Assembly (NCBI GenBank): GCA_030323885.1
Contig: CM059194.1
Coordinates: 2,233,889-2,297,888, forward strand
Length of the DNA: 64,000 nt
Origin: Branchipolynoe longqiensis
Taxonomy: Eukaryota; Annelida; Polychaeta; Phyllodocida; Polynoidae
Direction: 5' to 3'
Position 1 is the stretch's first letter. Each line of letters opens with the position of its first letter. This document shows positions 42,661-54,578 of the stretch, piece after piece. Made by a program: the position numbers and the translations under genes. The notes beneath the pieces are model-generated. The model worked only from the letters and a program-made list of their open reading frames with translations, searched no databases and was not told where the DNA came from.

Positions 42661-43435
42661 AGTAATATAAGCACATTAGATTATAGGGGGACTCACTATA
42701 TAATCATAGAGGTATAACCTGCGTATGCAATACATATATATAAGTTCAATTCAAATATTTGGAGTATAATGATTTATGCTAATATAAAGCATGGAGAAAG
42801 AGTATTTATTTGTTGTGGTTTGAATATTATTGAATTGTTGAATACAACTGAATATTGGATCCGTGGGCCAGCCCTCCGGCTCCGATATGGCCGACTGACA
42901 CACCCCCACCGCGTAATAAAGCATTATATATATATATAAATATGTATATGTATATATATATATATATATGCATGAACGCCAAAACCTTTATTTTAAAACA
43001 AACAAACAACAACAAAAAAAGCACTTCTGAGCGAGTGGAGTGTCGCGCAGGGTGGCGTCTAGGTGCAGTGCATGCTGGGTCCCCCCACCCTGCTGAGGAC
43101 GGAGGTAATCAATAGCACTCCTGACATTATTACTGCAATAACAGTTTATCACTATCCATATATGGACAGTGTGTGTAGGTTTCTAGCCGAGTACTTGCAC
43201 AACGGAACCGTGCATTGTTTGTACTCGGGTAATACAGTATTAGGCGTAATGTTGGAGCAAGTGGCACATGGATGAGACAGAGCCAGCCGTGGACGAAGAA
43301 GCCAGGTGGCAGCACCAGGCGAAGCAGAAGGCCTGACCAGTCGCTTGAGTAGATGAGTGAGATTAGTCGTGTTAGCTAATCGGTTTTCCGGATAATTATA
43401 CTTGTATAATTGATTATGCAGCACACATATGCTGT
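42661..43435. other. Intergenic DNA with (TA)n microsatellite
   Basis: TATATA-rich tract at 42925-42970. Short frames on both strands at 43063-43424 show no recognisable domain. Confidence 0.5.
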
Positions 43436-43895
43436 ATAATTTATTATGCGAGTATAAAATAAGGACTCTACCAAATTCAGTCCCTTTCCTCTATATGTCA
43501 CCATCCCAAAGCTACCGACTGTGTACTGCTCGAGCGATTAGTTATATCTTTGGCCACAATGGCGCCACCTGTGAATGGGCAGTGACCACACTGGGGCCGA
43601 CTGCCATTGGTCACTGCCGGCTCCAAACCAGCCGAGATGGTCAGATTTTACTTTTTGTTGGTGGGCCAGATAATATATCTTCTCTATAATCTATTATGGG
43701 AATATAAACAAGGACCCTCCCACTTATCAGTTTTCTTCTAAATATTAGTTATTACCTACTATCCTACTGTCATAGGAGTTAGTTCCTGTTTCTGCCACTA
43801 TGGCACCACCTGTGAGTGGCTCCTGGCCACCCTGATACCAGCTGCGTCTGGTCACTACCGCCTCCAGACATGCTCGGACAGTCAGATTTTTAACC
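43436..43895 (-). repeat. Two tandem copies of the GGTGGCGCCA dispersed repeat
   Basis: Copy 1 at 43436-43652 and copy 2 at 43685-43892 both run from ATAATYTATTATG through GCGCCACCTGTGA or GGCACCACCTGTGA to CAGATTTT(A/T)A. Copy 2 is the complement of 10145-10330. Confidence 0.8.
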
Positions 43896-44109
43896 TTTTA
43901 TAACTATATATATTATTAGGAGAGAAGAAAGAGACATATTTGGATTGAGCTTAAGACTCTGGCTAGGCCATACGACCTACCATTACATTTCATTGAGCAA
44001 AATCCGTGGTGGAATCGGCAGATAGTAGGAGAGTGAGGAGCCACCTTGAGGACAGGAGAAGAATTAGCGGAGCTCCTTGATAGCAGACCTTCCACTCTTC
44101 AGGTCGCAC

Positions 44110-44220
44110 CCTAGGTCCCACTAACGCAAACTACAGAGATAACGCCGACACTACAGCTGGCCAGCATTGAAAACAAGCCTGAATACCCAGGCTTATATGC
44201 TATGGACATATCATCAAAGG
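44110..44220 (+). repeat. Dispersed repeat CAGCATTGAAAACAAGCC
   Basis: GATAACGCCGACACTACAGC, TGGCCAGCATTGAAAACAAG, CCTGAATACCCAGGCTTATA, TGCTATGGACA; nearly identical to 45755-45860. Confidence 0.8.
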
Positions 44221-44769
44221 AGGTTACAGGAGAAGTAGGTCAAGACAATAACATAATAATAAGCACGATAATTACATATATGAACAATATTTGCATGAGT
44301 ACTTTATACCTCTTATAATATATATTTGTTTTTTCAACAAGTCGTGTCTTTTGTTGTTCTGTTTTGCAGGGGTCCAACTGTTTATGTATATATAAATAGT
44401 AGCTAGGGAAAGACAACAAGAAAACACGACTGGGTTGAGTGAGTTTACTGTCCTCTGGCACAGGAAATTGCCCATACCGTAATCATTAAACAAAAAAATT
44501 GTTTAAACCACACGGCCTGCCGACGCTCAGTGGCTGAATGATCACCCGTGACGAGGGTTGCGGTCATCGCCATCCAACCAGAACGCAGGAACACATGTGG
44601 AACGGGTGGGAACGGGATGGGTGAAATACAATATAATAATAATATATCAATAAATTGGGTAAGACATACTACTACTAATAATAATAATAATAACGATTCA
44701 ATATATAGAGAGGGATTAACTATTCCTCCACAACTTTGTATTTGTATAATACTTATACCTCAAATAAAT
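44221..44769. other. Intergenic DNA, no gene recognised
   Basis: An (AAT)n run near 44670-44695 and TTTGTTGTTCTGTTNTGCAG-type sequence at 44352-44390 that recurs at 45081-45118. No gene. Confidence 0.5.
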
Positions 44770-45006
44770 AGTTCAGGTGCAAAACCATGTAAACGCCAAT
44801 CCAAAAAATGGAGATAAACATTGGAATCAAACCTGCAAACAGTTTATTTTGTTCTATTCCTACTTGTTCTGTTCATTGCTCCATAACCAGGTGATTATAT
44901 GAAAAGTGGAAGTAGTGAGAACTAAAATTATTTTCAGGTAAAAATCTGTTATTTAAAGTACATTTTTGGATTGGCGTTTATATGTTTTTTTCCGCTTGAA
45001 CTCTTC
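44770..45006 (+). mobile_element. MITE-A copy 3
   Basis: AGTTCAGGTGCAAAACCATG, TAAACGCCAATCCAAAAAAT on the left and the inverted TTTTTGGATTGGCGTTTATA to TTGAACTCTTC on the right. The left terminal GAAG is lost. Confidence 0.85.
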
Positions 45007-45219
45007 ACATAATAATAAGTAGGATAAGTACATACATGAATAATATTTGCATAATATATCTCACTTTTGTTTAAAGTCTTGTCTTTTGTTGTTCTGTTAT
45101 GCAGGGGTCCAACTGTTTAAGTATGTGTTGTATAAGCATTATACGAGTATACTCATCAATAAACTGATTACCCCTTGGCACGTTACTGGACACTTCACAA
45201 CTACTGACACTTAACACTC

Positions 45220-45745
45220 AGGCCACACTCACCCCGCTCCTCACACACCCACACACACCCCCAATCACGATCACACCACACTCACCCCACTCCTCACACC
45301 CATACACACACCAATCACACTCACACCACACTCACCCCACTCCTCACACCCATACACACACCAATAACACTCAGGCCACACTCACCCAGCTCCTCACACA
45401 CTCACACACGCCCCCAATCACACTCACACCACACTCACCCCACTCCTCACACACATACACCCACCAATTACACTCACACCACACTCACCCCACTCCTCAC
45501 ACACCCACACACACCCAATCACGATCACACCACACTCACCCCACTCCTCACACACCAATCACACTCACACCACACTCACTCCACTCCTAACTCACACACA
45601 CAATAATCACACTCATACCACACCCACCCAGCTCCTCACACACACACCAATCACACTCACACCACACTCACCAGGCTCCTCACACACACCAATCACACTC
45701 ACACCACACTCACCCCACTCGTCACACACCCACACACACATCAGC
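45220..45745 (+). repeat. ~60-bp CACTCACCCCACTCCTCACA minisatellite
   Basis: Repeating CACCAATCACACTCACACCA, CACTCACCCCACTCCTCACA blocks; a short outlier of the same repeat is at 48295-48380. Confidence 0.9.
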
Positions 45746-45754
45746 TACTGTATG

Positions 45755-45865
45755 ATAAGATAACACCGACACTACAGCTGGCCACCATTGAAAACAAGCC
45801 TGAATACCCAGGATTATATCATATGGACAGTATAAATACAGCCTCAATAAAACATTAAAAACAAT
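45755..45865 (+). repeat. Dispersed repeat, copy of 44110-44220
   Basis: GATAACACCGACACTACAGC, TGGCCACCATTGAAAACAAG, CCTGAATACCCAGGATTATA. Confidence 0.8.
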
Positions 45866-45920
45866 TTTAAAAAAAAACTCCTACGAATGAGAGGCTCTCT
45901 GGCTTGACTAGTGTTGCCAC

Positions 45921-47852
45921 CTGGGGCCATATGCAGGAGTCGGTGTTAGCGAGCCAAAACGCGTTTAGACGGGATTTCTGGTTTAGCACTGAAAAGTCGG
46001 TATGCACGAGTCAGTGATAGGTCTAACACCACAAGCTTAAACTAGGTTAAGCTAAACCAAAAACATAAGGGGTTTAAGGTTGGTGTTAGGTATCGATTAG
46101 GCCCAAATCTATTCAATGGCATCATATTTAACAGAATTACATATGCAATAAGTGAAATTTCATTAAATTAACCCTAAATTTGAAGCAATATTAACGCTAC
46201 CGCCGCATTGGCGGCGATATTAATATTGTCAAATCGACGAATGTTAAGGCCCTCTCACACTATGGTGCTTCTCACTGGTGACCCGTCAACGTGTGTTGAT
46301 TTTGGACGATAATGAGTGAAATATCGAGACATGCTGGTGGCTTGGTATGAACGCGTCGGTACATGTCGGTACACGTTGGTACACTATCTTTGATGTTGAT
46401 GGTCGGCGCAAAACACCCGCGCGCGTTCCCTGTCGCCCAAGGTTTTAAGCATGTCAAAAAAAAAAAACGACCGCCAGCATGCGCAAGTATATGGGTAAGG
46501 ATGTTAGGCTGACGGCAAGTTCCGTTGGACGCGCCGGAATAACGTTATAGGAATGCTAGGCAGACGGCACGCACGCGGGAGGGTCGTTGCTCACACGTTG
46601 CTGTGTGTGTCTCTCTATGTGTGTCTCTGTGTGTGTATCTGTGTCTCTATGTGTGTATCTGTGTCTCTGTGTGTGTCTCTGTGTCTGTGTCTCTGTCTGT
46701 GTCTCTGTATGTGTCTCTGTATGTGTCTCTGTATGTGTCTCTGTCTGTGTCTCTGTATGTGTCTCTGTATGTGTCTCTGTATGTGTCTCTGTTTGTGTCT
46801 CTGTCTGTGTCTCTGTCTGTGTCTCTGTGTGTGTCTCTGTGTCCTGTCTCTGTGTGTGTCTCTGTGTCTGTCTCTGTATGTGTCTATGTTTGTGTCTCTG
46901 TGTATGTCTCTGTATGTGTCTCTGCATGTGTGTTTGTCTGTGTCTCTGTATGTGTCCATGTATGTGTCTGTGTGTGTCTGTGTGTGTGTCTCTGTGTCTG
47001 TATCTGTATGTGTCTCTGTCTGTGTCTCTGTGTTTGTTTATGTGTCTGTGTGTCTGTGTGTTTATCTGTGTCTCTGTGTGTGTCTCTGTGTATGTGTGTG
47101 TATTTGTGTCTGTGTGTGTGTCTATGTGTATATGTGTGTGTGTCTATGTGTATCTGTGTGTGTCTGTGTGTGTGTCTCTGTGTCTCAGAGAGAGAGACAG
47201 AGGCACATACACAAACACAGACAGACACAGACACAGACAGACACAGACACATACAGAGACACAGACAGAGACACATACAGAGACACAGACACACAGACAC
47301 ATACAGAGACACATTCAGAGACACAGACAAAGACACAGACAGAGACGCATACAGAGACACACACAGAGACAAAGAGAGAGACCCAGACAGAGACACAGAC
47401 AGAGACACAGACACATACAGAGACACAGAGAGAGACACAGACACAGGCAAGCAACCGCCGCCACCGTCAGTATGGAAAGCGACGTTGATGCAGCGGCTGC
47501 GGTGATTTGTTTACTTTACGTTCGTCGATTCGAAAATATAAATGTTAATATCGCCGCCGTTACGGCGGCAGCGTTAATATTGCTTCGAATTTAGGGTTAA
47601 TTTCATCAAATTTCACTTATTGCATATCTAATTCTGTTAAATATGATAGCATTTAATATATTTAAGTCTAATATATGGGTACAGACGCAGAGGGATTTCC
47701 CAAATATATAAATAGTTTCACGTTTACCTAACACGTACCGTTTTGGCACCTCTACATACCACTTGACACAATTTGCGAGACCTGTGAGAGCTAAACGGTG
47801 TTACCGGCTAACACCAAACGCCGCTAACACTGCTTCCTGCATATGGCCCCTG
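45921..47852. mobile_element. 1.9-kb foldback element with ~320-bp inverted arms
   Basis: Left end CTGGGGCCATATGCAGGAGT and right end CTTCCTGCATATGGCCCCTG are inverted. The arms (45921-46242 and ~47519-47852) share, in complement, GTCAAATCGACGAATGTTAA against TTCGTCGATTCGAAAATATA, GGCGGCGATATTAATATTG, AACCCTAAATTTGAAGCAAT and AGGCCCAAATCTATTCAATG. It is a large relative of 16219-16672. Inside are a second unrelated patch (GGCCCTCTCACACTATGG, 46250-46560) and the palindromic microsatellite. No transposase ORF. Confidence 0.85.
46600..47452. repeat. Palindromic microsatellite (TGTGTCTC)n then (GAGACACA)n
   Basis: 46600-47184 is TGTGTCTCTGTATGTGTCTC-type repeat; at 47185 it flips to ACAGAGACACAGACAG-type repeat until 47452. 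The two halves are mutually complementary, so the tract can form a hairpin with a stem of up to ~265 bp. Frames of 300-335 residues (Cys/Val/Ser/Leu then Arg/Asp/Thr/Gln) are artefacts. Confidence 0.95.
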
Positions 47853-48120
47853 GACTATTCAGCTGTCATCATTCAGCCTCTTGCCACTACCACTCGCTCA
47901 TATATATACACACATATATATATATACACACACATATATATACTTATAATATATATGGCTTGCAGTCAACTGGGTGCTTCAGTGACCAGCTGTACAATCG
48001 GTCTGCTCCGCGACCTTTATAGAAATGCCAATGTCAACACTGAGTGTGCGTCATTTAGGACGTTTATCCTAGCAGTGGACAGTTATCGATATTAAGTACT
48101 GACGTCCTGCCGCCGTCCCT
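47853..48120. other. Spacer with TATACACACA microsatellite
   Basis: ATATATACACACATATATAT at about 47898-47955. No gene. Confidence 0.55.
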
Positions 48121-48515
48121 CCCCCTCCCCCTCCCACAAGCCACCCCCCCCCCTCCCCCCTGCTCCTTTTCCCTCTAAGCCCCTCTTCTCCTGTCTACCC
48201 AGGATGCTGTGCGCGTCACCCAACAGCTGCATCGCAAGCACCACTCATTTCACCCACCGTTATTCTCAACCCCTACCGCCCCACCTACACCCGCACACAC
48301 ACACCAATCACACTCACACCACACTCACCCCCTCTTATTACAGACACACACCAACCACACTCACACCACACTCACCGACGTAAAACCCCAAGAACTAACC
48401 CACACGCACGTACACCCACACACGCACACCCACACCCACATACACAGCACCCCATTCCCCCCGCGCTCCTTACACACATTCACACACACTGACCCACATA
48501 CCGGACAATAACTAT
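48120..48515 (+). repeat. C-rich and CACA-rich low-complexity DNA
   Basis: Poly-C patches near 48120-48170 and CACACAC-rich sequence at 48290-48500. The 100-residue His/Pro/Thr frame here is an artefact. Confidence 0.8.
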
Positions 48516-48989
48516 GCCACAATGCATTGAGTCTGTGGAGACATCAATGGATGAAGGCAGTTCCTCACCTAATATCGCCCAGAATGGGAGAGGAGGAGGA
48601 GTGTGGTGGCAGTGCGGTGGTAGTGTATGTGTGGTAAATAACTGACGCCACTGCTGTATTTTCTTTTGTTATTAATGTTTATTCACTTGAACTGTGTTTA
48701 TTTAGCACCTAGGCAGTGGTCTTCTGACCATAGGATATGCACCTAAGAGCGAAATAGCGAATGGTAGACAGGAAGTGTGAACACTTATTTGTCTCTCATT
48801 TTTGCTTGAGTGCAAGTAAATATGCAACACAAGGAATAATTAGTAGCATGTGGTGAATAAGGGGTCACATTTCCCTGGATCATCAGCCCATGCTTTTTCT
48901 AATCTGTTCTTGAATGAATTTATTGACTCAGCATCAATAACATTTTGTGGGAGACTGTTCCATATATTTATGATCCTGTTTGAGAAACT
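48516..48989. other. Intergenic DNA, no gene recognised
   Basis: A 43-codon open stretch from the ATG at 48514 has ordinary composition but no known motif. Nothing else supported. Confidence 0.45.
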
Positions 48990-49215
48990 GTGTTGCCTTA
49001 ATGTATAGTTACATTAAGGATATTGGAGACTTGATGTATAACACATTATATGAGTTTAAAGACACGGAAGTCACATATTTTGTTATATATTTTATTATGC
49101 CAAATACTCTGTACTGCCTCCTGCCCATGCTCACGACTGGTGGCGCCACCTCCGGCGCTGCCCCGCACCTGCTAGCCTGGGTACAAGTCACTCGCGTGGG
49201 AGAATACATACCGGT
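48990..49215 (+). repeat. Dispersed repeat, copy of 6136-6375
   Basis: Plus-strand copy: GATGTATAACACATTATATG, TATATTTTATTATGCCAAAT, TGCCTCCTGCCCATGCTCAC, TGGTGGCGCCACCTCCGGCG. Confidence 0.75.
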
Positions 49216-49249
49216 TTGAGCACTAAATAGTAATTCAGCAGTGCGTAAT

Positions 49250-49755
49250 AATTAAACAAACACAAGACAAGTACAGTATAAAGTGGCATTTATTCTTACT
49301 ATTTTGTTGTTACATTTAAGCCATGAGATGTTTGATTTATTAAGATTTCGAGGATTTCAGGTACGTAGCCCTATGAATGTCAGTTATAGTTGGGCTGGGT
49401 GGGACGGCAAATCCAAAGGAGAGAAAACGTCCTGCCGATCGAAAGGCTGTGGTCAAAGTGTTTATAGAGAAAATGCGTCACATCTCGTTATGCAAATTTA
49501 CAGAAGATGGCGCCACAGTCGGAGCATTTATTATTAAGCAGGACACTACAGATGGCGCCACCAGTCACCTCGATGTTTAGTATGTACTTTTTCTTGCGGG
49601 TTAAATTACCAATGTTGAAATCAACATCCACAATTAAACCAACGCAAGACAAGTACAGTATAAAGTGGCATTTATTCTTACTATTTTGTTGTTACATTTA
49701 AGCCATGAGATGTTTGATTTATTAAGATTTCAAGGATTTCAGGCATGTAGCCAAA
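49250..49755 (+). repeat. 383-bp tandem duplication
   Basis: GACAAGTACAGTATAAAGTG and the following ~100 bp (to GATTTCAGG) occur at 49266 and 49649, with only a few differences. The sequence between includes the 227-bp block that recurs at 53362-53588. Confidence 0.9.
49408..49634 (+). repeat. 227-bp direct repeat, left copy
   Basis: Matches 53362-53588 over its full 227 bp with about 12 mismatches by eye and no indel. Contains AGAAGATGGCGCCACAGTCG and CAGATGGCGCCACCAGTC. Not an evident LTR: TG...CA ends are absent. Confidence 0.9.
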
Positions 49756-52700
49756 AAATATATCTCAAGTGCCTGGAAGCTGAGACTGGATGTTGTATTT
49801 TGCCACAGGAGCAGAGGTCCAGTGACCAATTGTCTTACGTCCTGCCTCGCTGACCCTTGGAGGCAGAACTATGGAGAGTTGAACGCATGGTGTGTAGCGT
49901 TATAGCACCGGGTGCTAAGTGGCCTGCCACAGACAGGGCTAGTCTTCTGATTGAAAGCACCAGGTAGTGTGCGGCCCGCCACGGACAGGGCTAGTGTTAT
50001 GATTGAAAGCACAGGGTACTGTGAGGCCCGCCACGGACAGGGCTAGTCTTATGATCGAAAGCACCGTGTGCTGGGAGGCCCGCCCCGGACAGGGGCAATG
50101 TCATGATTGAAATTAATCCACGGACATGTGACTGGTAGCCACATGAGTCAAGAAGACCGGCCGTCGTGCCAAGGTTGTGTCCCGGACACATACTCGCCCC
50201 CATGCAGGTACTGCGCAGAAGGCAACCAGAATTGCTGGAATGCGATGTCTCTAGGAGACGGTGAGTTGATTGGTGTCTTGGATGACGACACAGACATTGA
50301 TGCCCAGGAGTGTTAGCCTCAGATCCTCGGCGACTAAGTGACCAGGAAGGCCACAGGATGTCGTGAACAGATTGCTCTGCAGTACCTTATTGTCCATGTA
50401 CAGCCAGGAGGCCGGCTGCTATGTGGTGTCGGAGGCACTGGTGTGGTATTTGGATAACCTGGGAAGAGAGGCAAAAAATAAGCAGTCGAATCCCAGGTTA
50501 TAATGTGTGGTTGTGAGTGACGGTGGTTTGTGGTTGGGCCCATACACCTTGCAATGTATGGGAGCCACCCGACCTTTGGTGAGGTCCTCCTGTGGTGGAT
50601 GATGTGTGCTTTGAATTACAACTCCTCGATGATATGTTGGAGTTAAGATAGTATTGTCGCTGCGAATGAGGCTACAGTGCATGCCCGCGGAGACTGCACC
50701 TCAGATGGCCCGAGCATGGCGCCAAGGGAGAGTGAGCCTATTGTTGAAAGTCATAACGTACCCTTGTCTGAAGGAATTATTTGTAGCTATGGCTAGTCGT
50801 CCATTGGCGACTGAGTATTACCAGCCAATGATATGTTGGAGTTAAGATGTTATTGTCACTACGAATGAGACTAGAGTGCATGCCCACAGAGACTGCACCT
50901 CAGATGGCCCGAGCGTGGCACCATCCGTTGCAACATTTAATTAGGCAATTTGGGACCTATCGTGATTGCTTAGTGTGGTACACCTTTGGTTGTAAGAGGA
51001 GGGCCATGTTGATAAGGCTTTGTGTCTATTTTAGCTTTATGAGGTAAGCAAGATGATAGTCCAGAACGTCCTCATGGCCTACTGCCAGAAGTAGGCCAGC
51101 AGTCTATTAATTGTATGCCTAATGTCGCATACATGACACATCGTCCATATGGATGTAATGGCCATATGAAAATGTCTGGCTGTTGGTCATAAGGTACCCC
51201 TGTATGAGTAGCATTGTTTATGACTACAACTAAGTATCTGAAGGTGAGAGTCATGGTGATGTCAGCAGTCCGTGAGACTTTGCATCTAGACAATGTCTAG
51301 ACGGTCACTATCAGAGCCGCCAGACAAGGTCTGGGTGTAGTTCATGTGCACTCTGCGTACTGATAACTTTTGTCTGGCGAGTACGAATATTGTTAAGTTG
51401 TTTTTGTCGCACCATTGCGAACGAGGCTAAATGCGTGCTCAGCGGGAGACCACACCTCACATGGCCCGAGCATGGCACCAAGTGAGCATGCAATATGATG
51501 GCATAATACTCTTGCTGTGAACATTGTCCGCATGAGTGCAACAGCAATGTATCACGTTGTTGTTAAGACTATAGCAGTGTCAGTTTCTGGCGGAGCGCCA
51601 TGATGGTCCAGCCCGTCCTCATGGCCTACCTCCGGAAGTAGGCCAGCAGTCAGTGTGCTGGGAACGGGTAAGGTTGACCCAGGTCGAAACCCGATGTTAT
51701 AGGTATCATCAACCAGTGTTATGGGTGTGATCGGCGATGTGAAGCCTGTGTGACGAATGGTCATAATGTACCCTTGTATGATTGATATTTGTTTTGCGGG
51801 TATGGCTACTGGTGTTAAATGAGAGTAGGACAACCCGAGCATGAGCTATTAATCTTCTTGTTTATGACTAGATAGCTGCTTGTCCATTTGGTGACTGAGA
51901 GGACCACCCCAAGCGCGAGCTCTTGAAGTGCGGGCCTTATATGGCAGTGTCATTAATGATCATATCTGCCACTCGTCTGTTGAATGAGAAAATGACAACC
52001 CAAGCACAAGCTGCACCCCTGGATGATGGTGATAAAATACTTTTTCCGTCAATACTATAGCAGTGTCAGTTTCTGGAGGAGTGACATGACAGCCCGGTAC
52101 GTCCTCACATGTTCCTGGAGTATGACCCAGGTCGAAACCCGATGTTATAGGTATAAGTAGCCAACCATAATAGGATTTTTGTCAGTTTGTTTTAGAGTAT
52201 CGCCAGCACTGTACGAGTCCATAACATACTCATGGCCTACTCCTGGTAATGAGCGTAGCCATGCGCATCATATTTTGTTGTCAAGACTATAGCAGTGTCA
52301 GTTTCTGGAAGAGCGCCTGAGCAGTAGTGTGTCGTACAACAGAGCTCCTCCAAGAATGATCAAGCAAGGTGTCATGGCCGCCCCCATGTGGCATGACGTC
52401 AGCAGTATAGAGCATAGCCATTATTAAGCTGTTTGATGGCACAGGTTGTCCGTAACCAGTTCCCCATTGGTGAATGCTCAATGTATGTACGCTTATAGCT
52501 GTCAGAGGAGCGTGATGGTGATAACGGCCTCGTGGCCTATTTTGTTTGTTCATATACAGCTCCCAAGTGATAACTATTTGGCATGCGCGCACCTATGGAT
52601 TGTCAGAAAAAACAATGCCAACGAAGTAGTGAGCCAGAGTGTTATGCATACCTTTGCATCCATTATTAATGAAATCTTGATGTGTCATAGATAATATAAA

Positions 52701-53361
52701 ACGATCGATCCAAGCACCGATCCCGTCACTGACATCGACCATCCGTTGTGTAGCATAGCCAGTCCACGGTTAATCGAGTCCGTAGCTCGATCCCTATGTC
52801 CGTGTGTTGATGCTGTCGTCTGTCCAGAGCACGTGCCGGACTCTTGTTCAACCAAGACGAGCAGTTAATTTCCGGTAGATTAATCTGGATAGCCACCGAC
52901 TTCGTCCTAGCTTATGCATTTAGGAGTTTCACGGGAACCACGTCCATGACGACCGGCGTCAACAACGAAGCAGCAGTTAAACGAACCGACGTTGAGCGGT
53001 AGTGTTCTTGGTTGCGAGATGAGCATGCTGTCATGGCCGCCTCCATGTGGCGTGATGTCAGCATTGCCACTCCGCAGCGTAGCATGCCCCAAACCATGAC
53101 ACTTGGCATTTTCAACACCGATAATCAAAGCATTAATCGTGACTAACATCAGCCATTCGTTTGCATGTGTATGTCAGTCCAGGGCTTGCGCCAATCCTTG
53201 TTGACCAAGACAAGCAGTTAGTTTTTACGTAGATTTATCAGGTATAGCCACTGACTTCGACCTACCTCGTGCTTTGTTGTTCGGAACTACAGCCTGATAT
53301 TCCTTATTGTTTTGTCTCGATCTTTGAATCATTTGTGCCTGGCTAGCGGCATCTTGTTGAA
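49755..53361. repeat. Complex noncoding region built of diverged repeats
   Basis: No gene recognised in 3.6 kb. Visible units: a ~63-bp repeat (CCCGCCACGGACAGGGCTAG) four times at 49915-50105; a block ending GCACCTCAGATGGCCCGAGC at 50696, 50893 and (as CACATGGCCCGAGC) 51455; ACTATAGCAGTGTCAGTTTC at 51566, 52058 and 52285; CCTCATGGCCTAC...AGTAGGCCAGCAGTC at 51070 and 51618; CATGGCCGCC-CCATGTGGC at 52374 and 53033; and CAAGACGAGCAGTTA near 52853 with a variant at 53207. All frames are short and unrecognised. Confidence 0.7.
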
Positions 53362-53588
53362 CAAATCCAAAGGAGAGAACATGTCCTGCCGATCGAAAGG
53401 CTCTGGTCGAAGTGTCTATTGAGAAAATGCGTCACATCTCGTTATGCAAATTTACAGAAGATAGCGCCACAGTCGGAGCATTTATTATTAAGCAGGACAC
53501 TATGGATGGCGTCACCAGTCGCCTTGATGTTTAGTATGTACTTTTTCTTGCGGGTTAAATTACCAATGTTGAAATCAACATCCACAAT
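53362..53588 (+). repeat. 227-bp direct repeat, right copy
   Basis: See the left copy at 49408-49634. The GGCGCC motifs present on the left are mutated here (AGATAGCGCCAC, GGATGGCGTCAC). Confidence 0.9.
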
Positions 53589-54102
53589 GTGTGGTATATC
53601 TAGATGTGCATTCTCTGTAGTGATAATTAGAGAAGCACCACCGCCAATTGATATACATTCACTACTTATATTAAACATAAGGGCTTTGTTATGGCCTTGT
53701 ATGTCAGTTACAATATTACCCTATACATATGGATATAGTTGTTGGTTTGGAGTTGCCTTCTGGGTACTCAGATTTGCAAGTGTTTATGGGGTTACGGGAG
53801 GTATATTGATTTGGTTACTAGTGTGGGGGCATTGTTGGGAGAGTAGTATCATGATTAATAGCCACATACCATGATTAGATGGCTGTGGGTGGGTTCTGTA
53901 TATATGTGATGCATAAGCATTATGCAAGTATAAAGCCGCGTAAGGGAATTTCCATGTTTTTATTACACTGTATTATGTTATTCCGATATTATATTATTGG
54001 CCAATGGGCTCTCTGCATCTATTTGCTTCCTACTTATACAGGCACCAGTGGCGCCACCACCGCCGAACCATAATTCCGCCGCTACCACTGTCACTTGCGA
54101 CC

Positions 54103-54105
<3 letters not shown>
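53589..54105. other. Intergenic DNA, no gene recognised
   Basis: A 151-residue frame starting at 53419 runs from the right 227-bp repeat into this region. Its first part lies in repeat sequence and the rest (hydrophobic) has no match I recognise. Confidence 0.45.

Positions 54106-54140
<35 letters not shown>
54106..54140. repeat. (TA)n microsatellite
   Basis: Uninterrupted TATATATA run. Confidence 0.95.
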
Positions 54141-54141
<1 letters not shown>

Positions 54142-54194
54142 AGTTGGCCCTTGGTAAACAGAATAACAAAAGACTGAGTTTTTTAAATGTGACC

Positions 54195-54380
54195 ATCAGC
54201 GCTGGTCTGGAAGTGGTAGGGACAAGGAGCAGTTGGCGTCAGCGTGGCCAGGAGCCACTCACAGGTGGCGCCAGTGTAGCCGCAGTAGTAACTAAGCCCT
54301 GTGGATAGTAGCTAATAAAATACATATACAGAAGGGAACTGAGGTGTGGTCGAGTGATTGTGGATATTCACATAATATAT
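54195..54380 (+). repeat. Dispersed GGTGGCGCCA repeat
   Basis: GCCAGGAGCCACTCACAGGT, GGCGCCAGTGTAGCCGCAG, AGAAGGGAACTGA and ATTCACATAATATATTC match the family at 10145-10330. Confidence 0.75.
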
Positions 54381-54542
54381 TCATCATCATCATGCTGTCG
54401 GTCGCGATGCGACAAAGACTGCTTTCATTACTTGACTGCCGCTCTCCATTTACATAATATATTATACAGTACATATATATATATATATATAAATGCTTTC
54501 ATTACTTGACTGCCGCTCTCCATTTACATAATATATTATACA

Positions 54543-54573
<31 letters not shown>

Positions 54574-54578
54574 AATTC
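54381..54578 (+). repeat. ~80-bp duplication with (TA)n, linked to 5332-5407
   Basis: CTTTCATTACTTGACTGCCG, CTCTCCATTTACATAATATA, TTATACAGTACATATATAT occurs at 54422-54490 and again at 54496-54575, each ending in (TA)n. The upstream (CAT)n GTCGGTCGCGATGCGAC segment matches 5332-5370. Confidence 0.85.

Noticed and set aside
46553..47594. Frames of 300-335 residues (CLCVCLC then TQRHRQRH)
   Set aside because: Translation of the palindromic TGTGTCTC microsatellite in all three frames.
48514..48645. Small 43-codon frame starting MPQCIESVETSMDEG
   Set aside because: Plausible composition only; no domain, splice or homology support.
49408..53588. LTR retrotransposon interpretation of the 227-bp direct repeats
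   Set aside because: No TG/CA ends, primer-binding site, polypurine tract or gag/pol frame seen between them.
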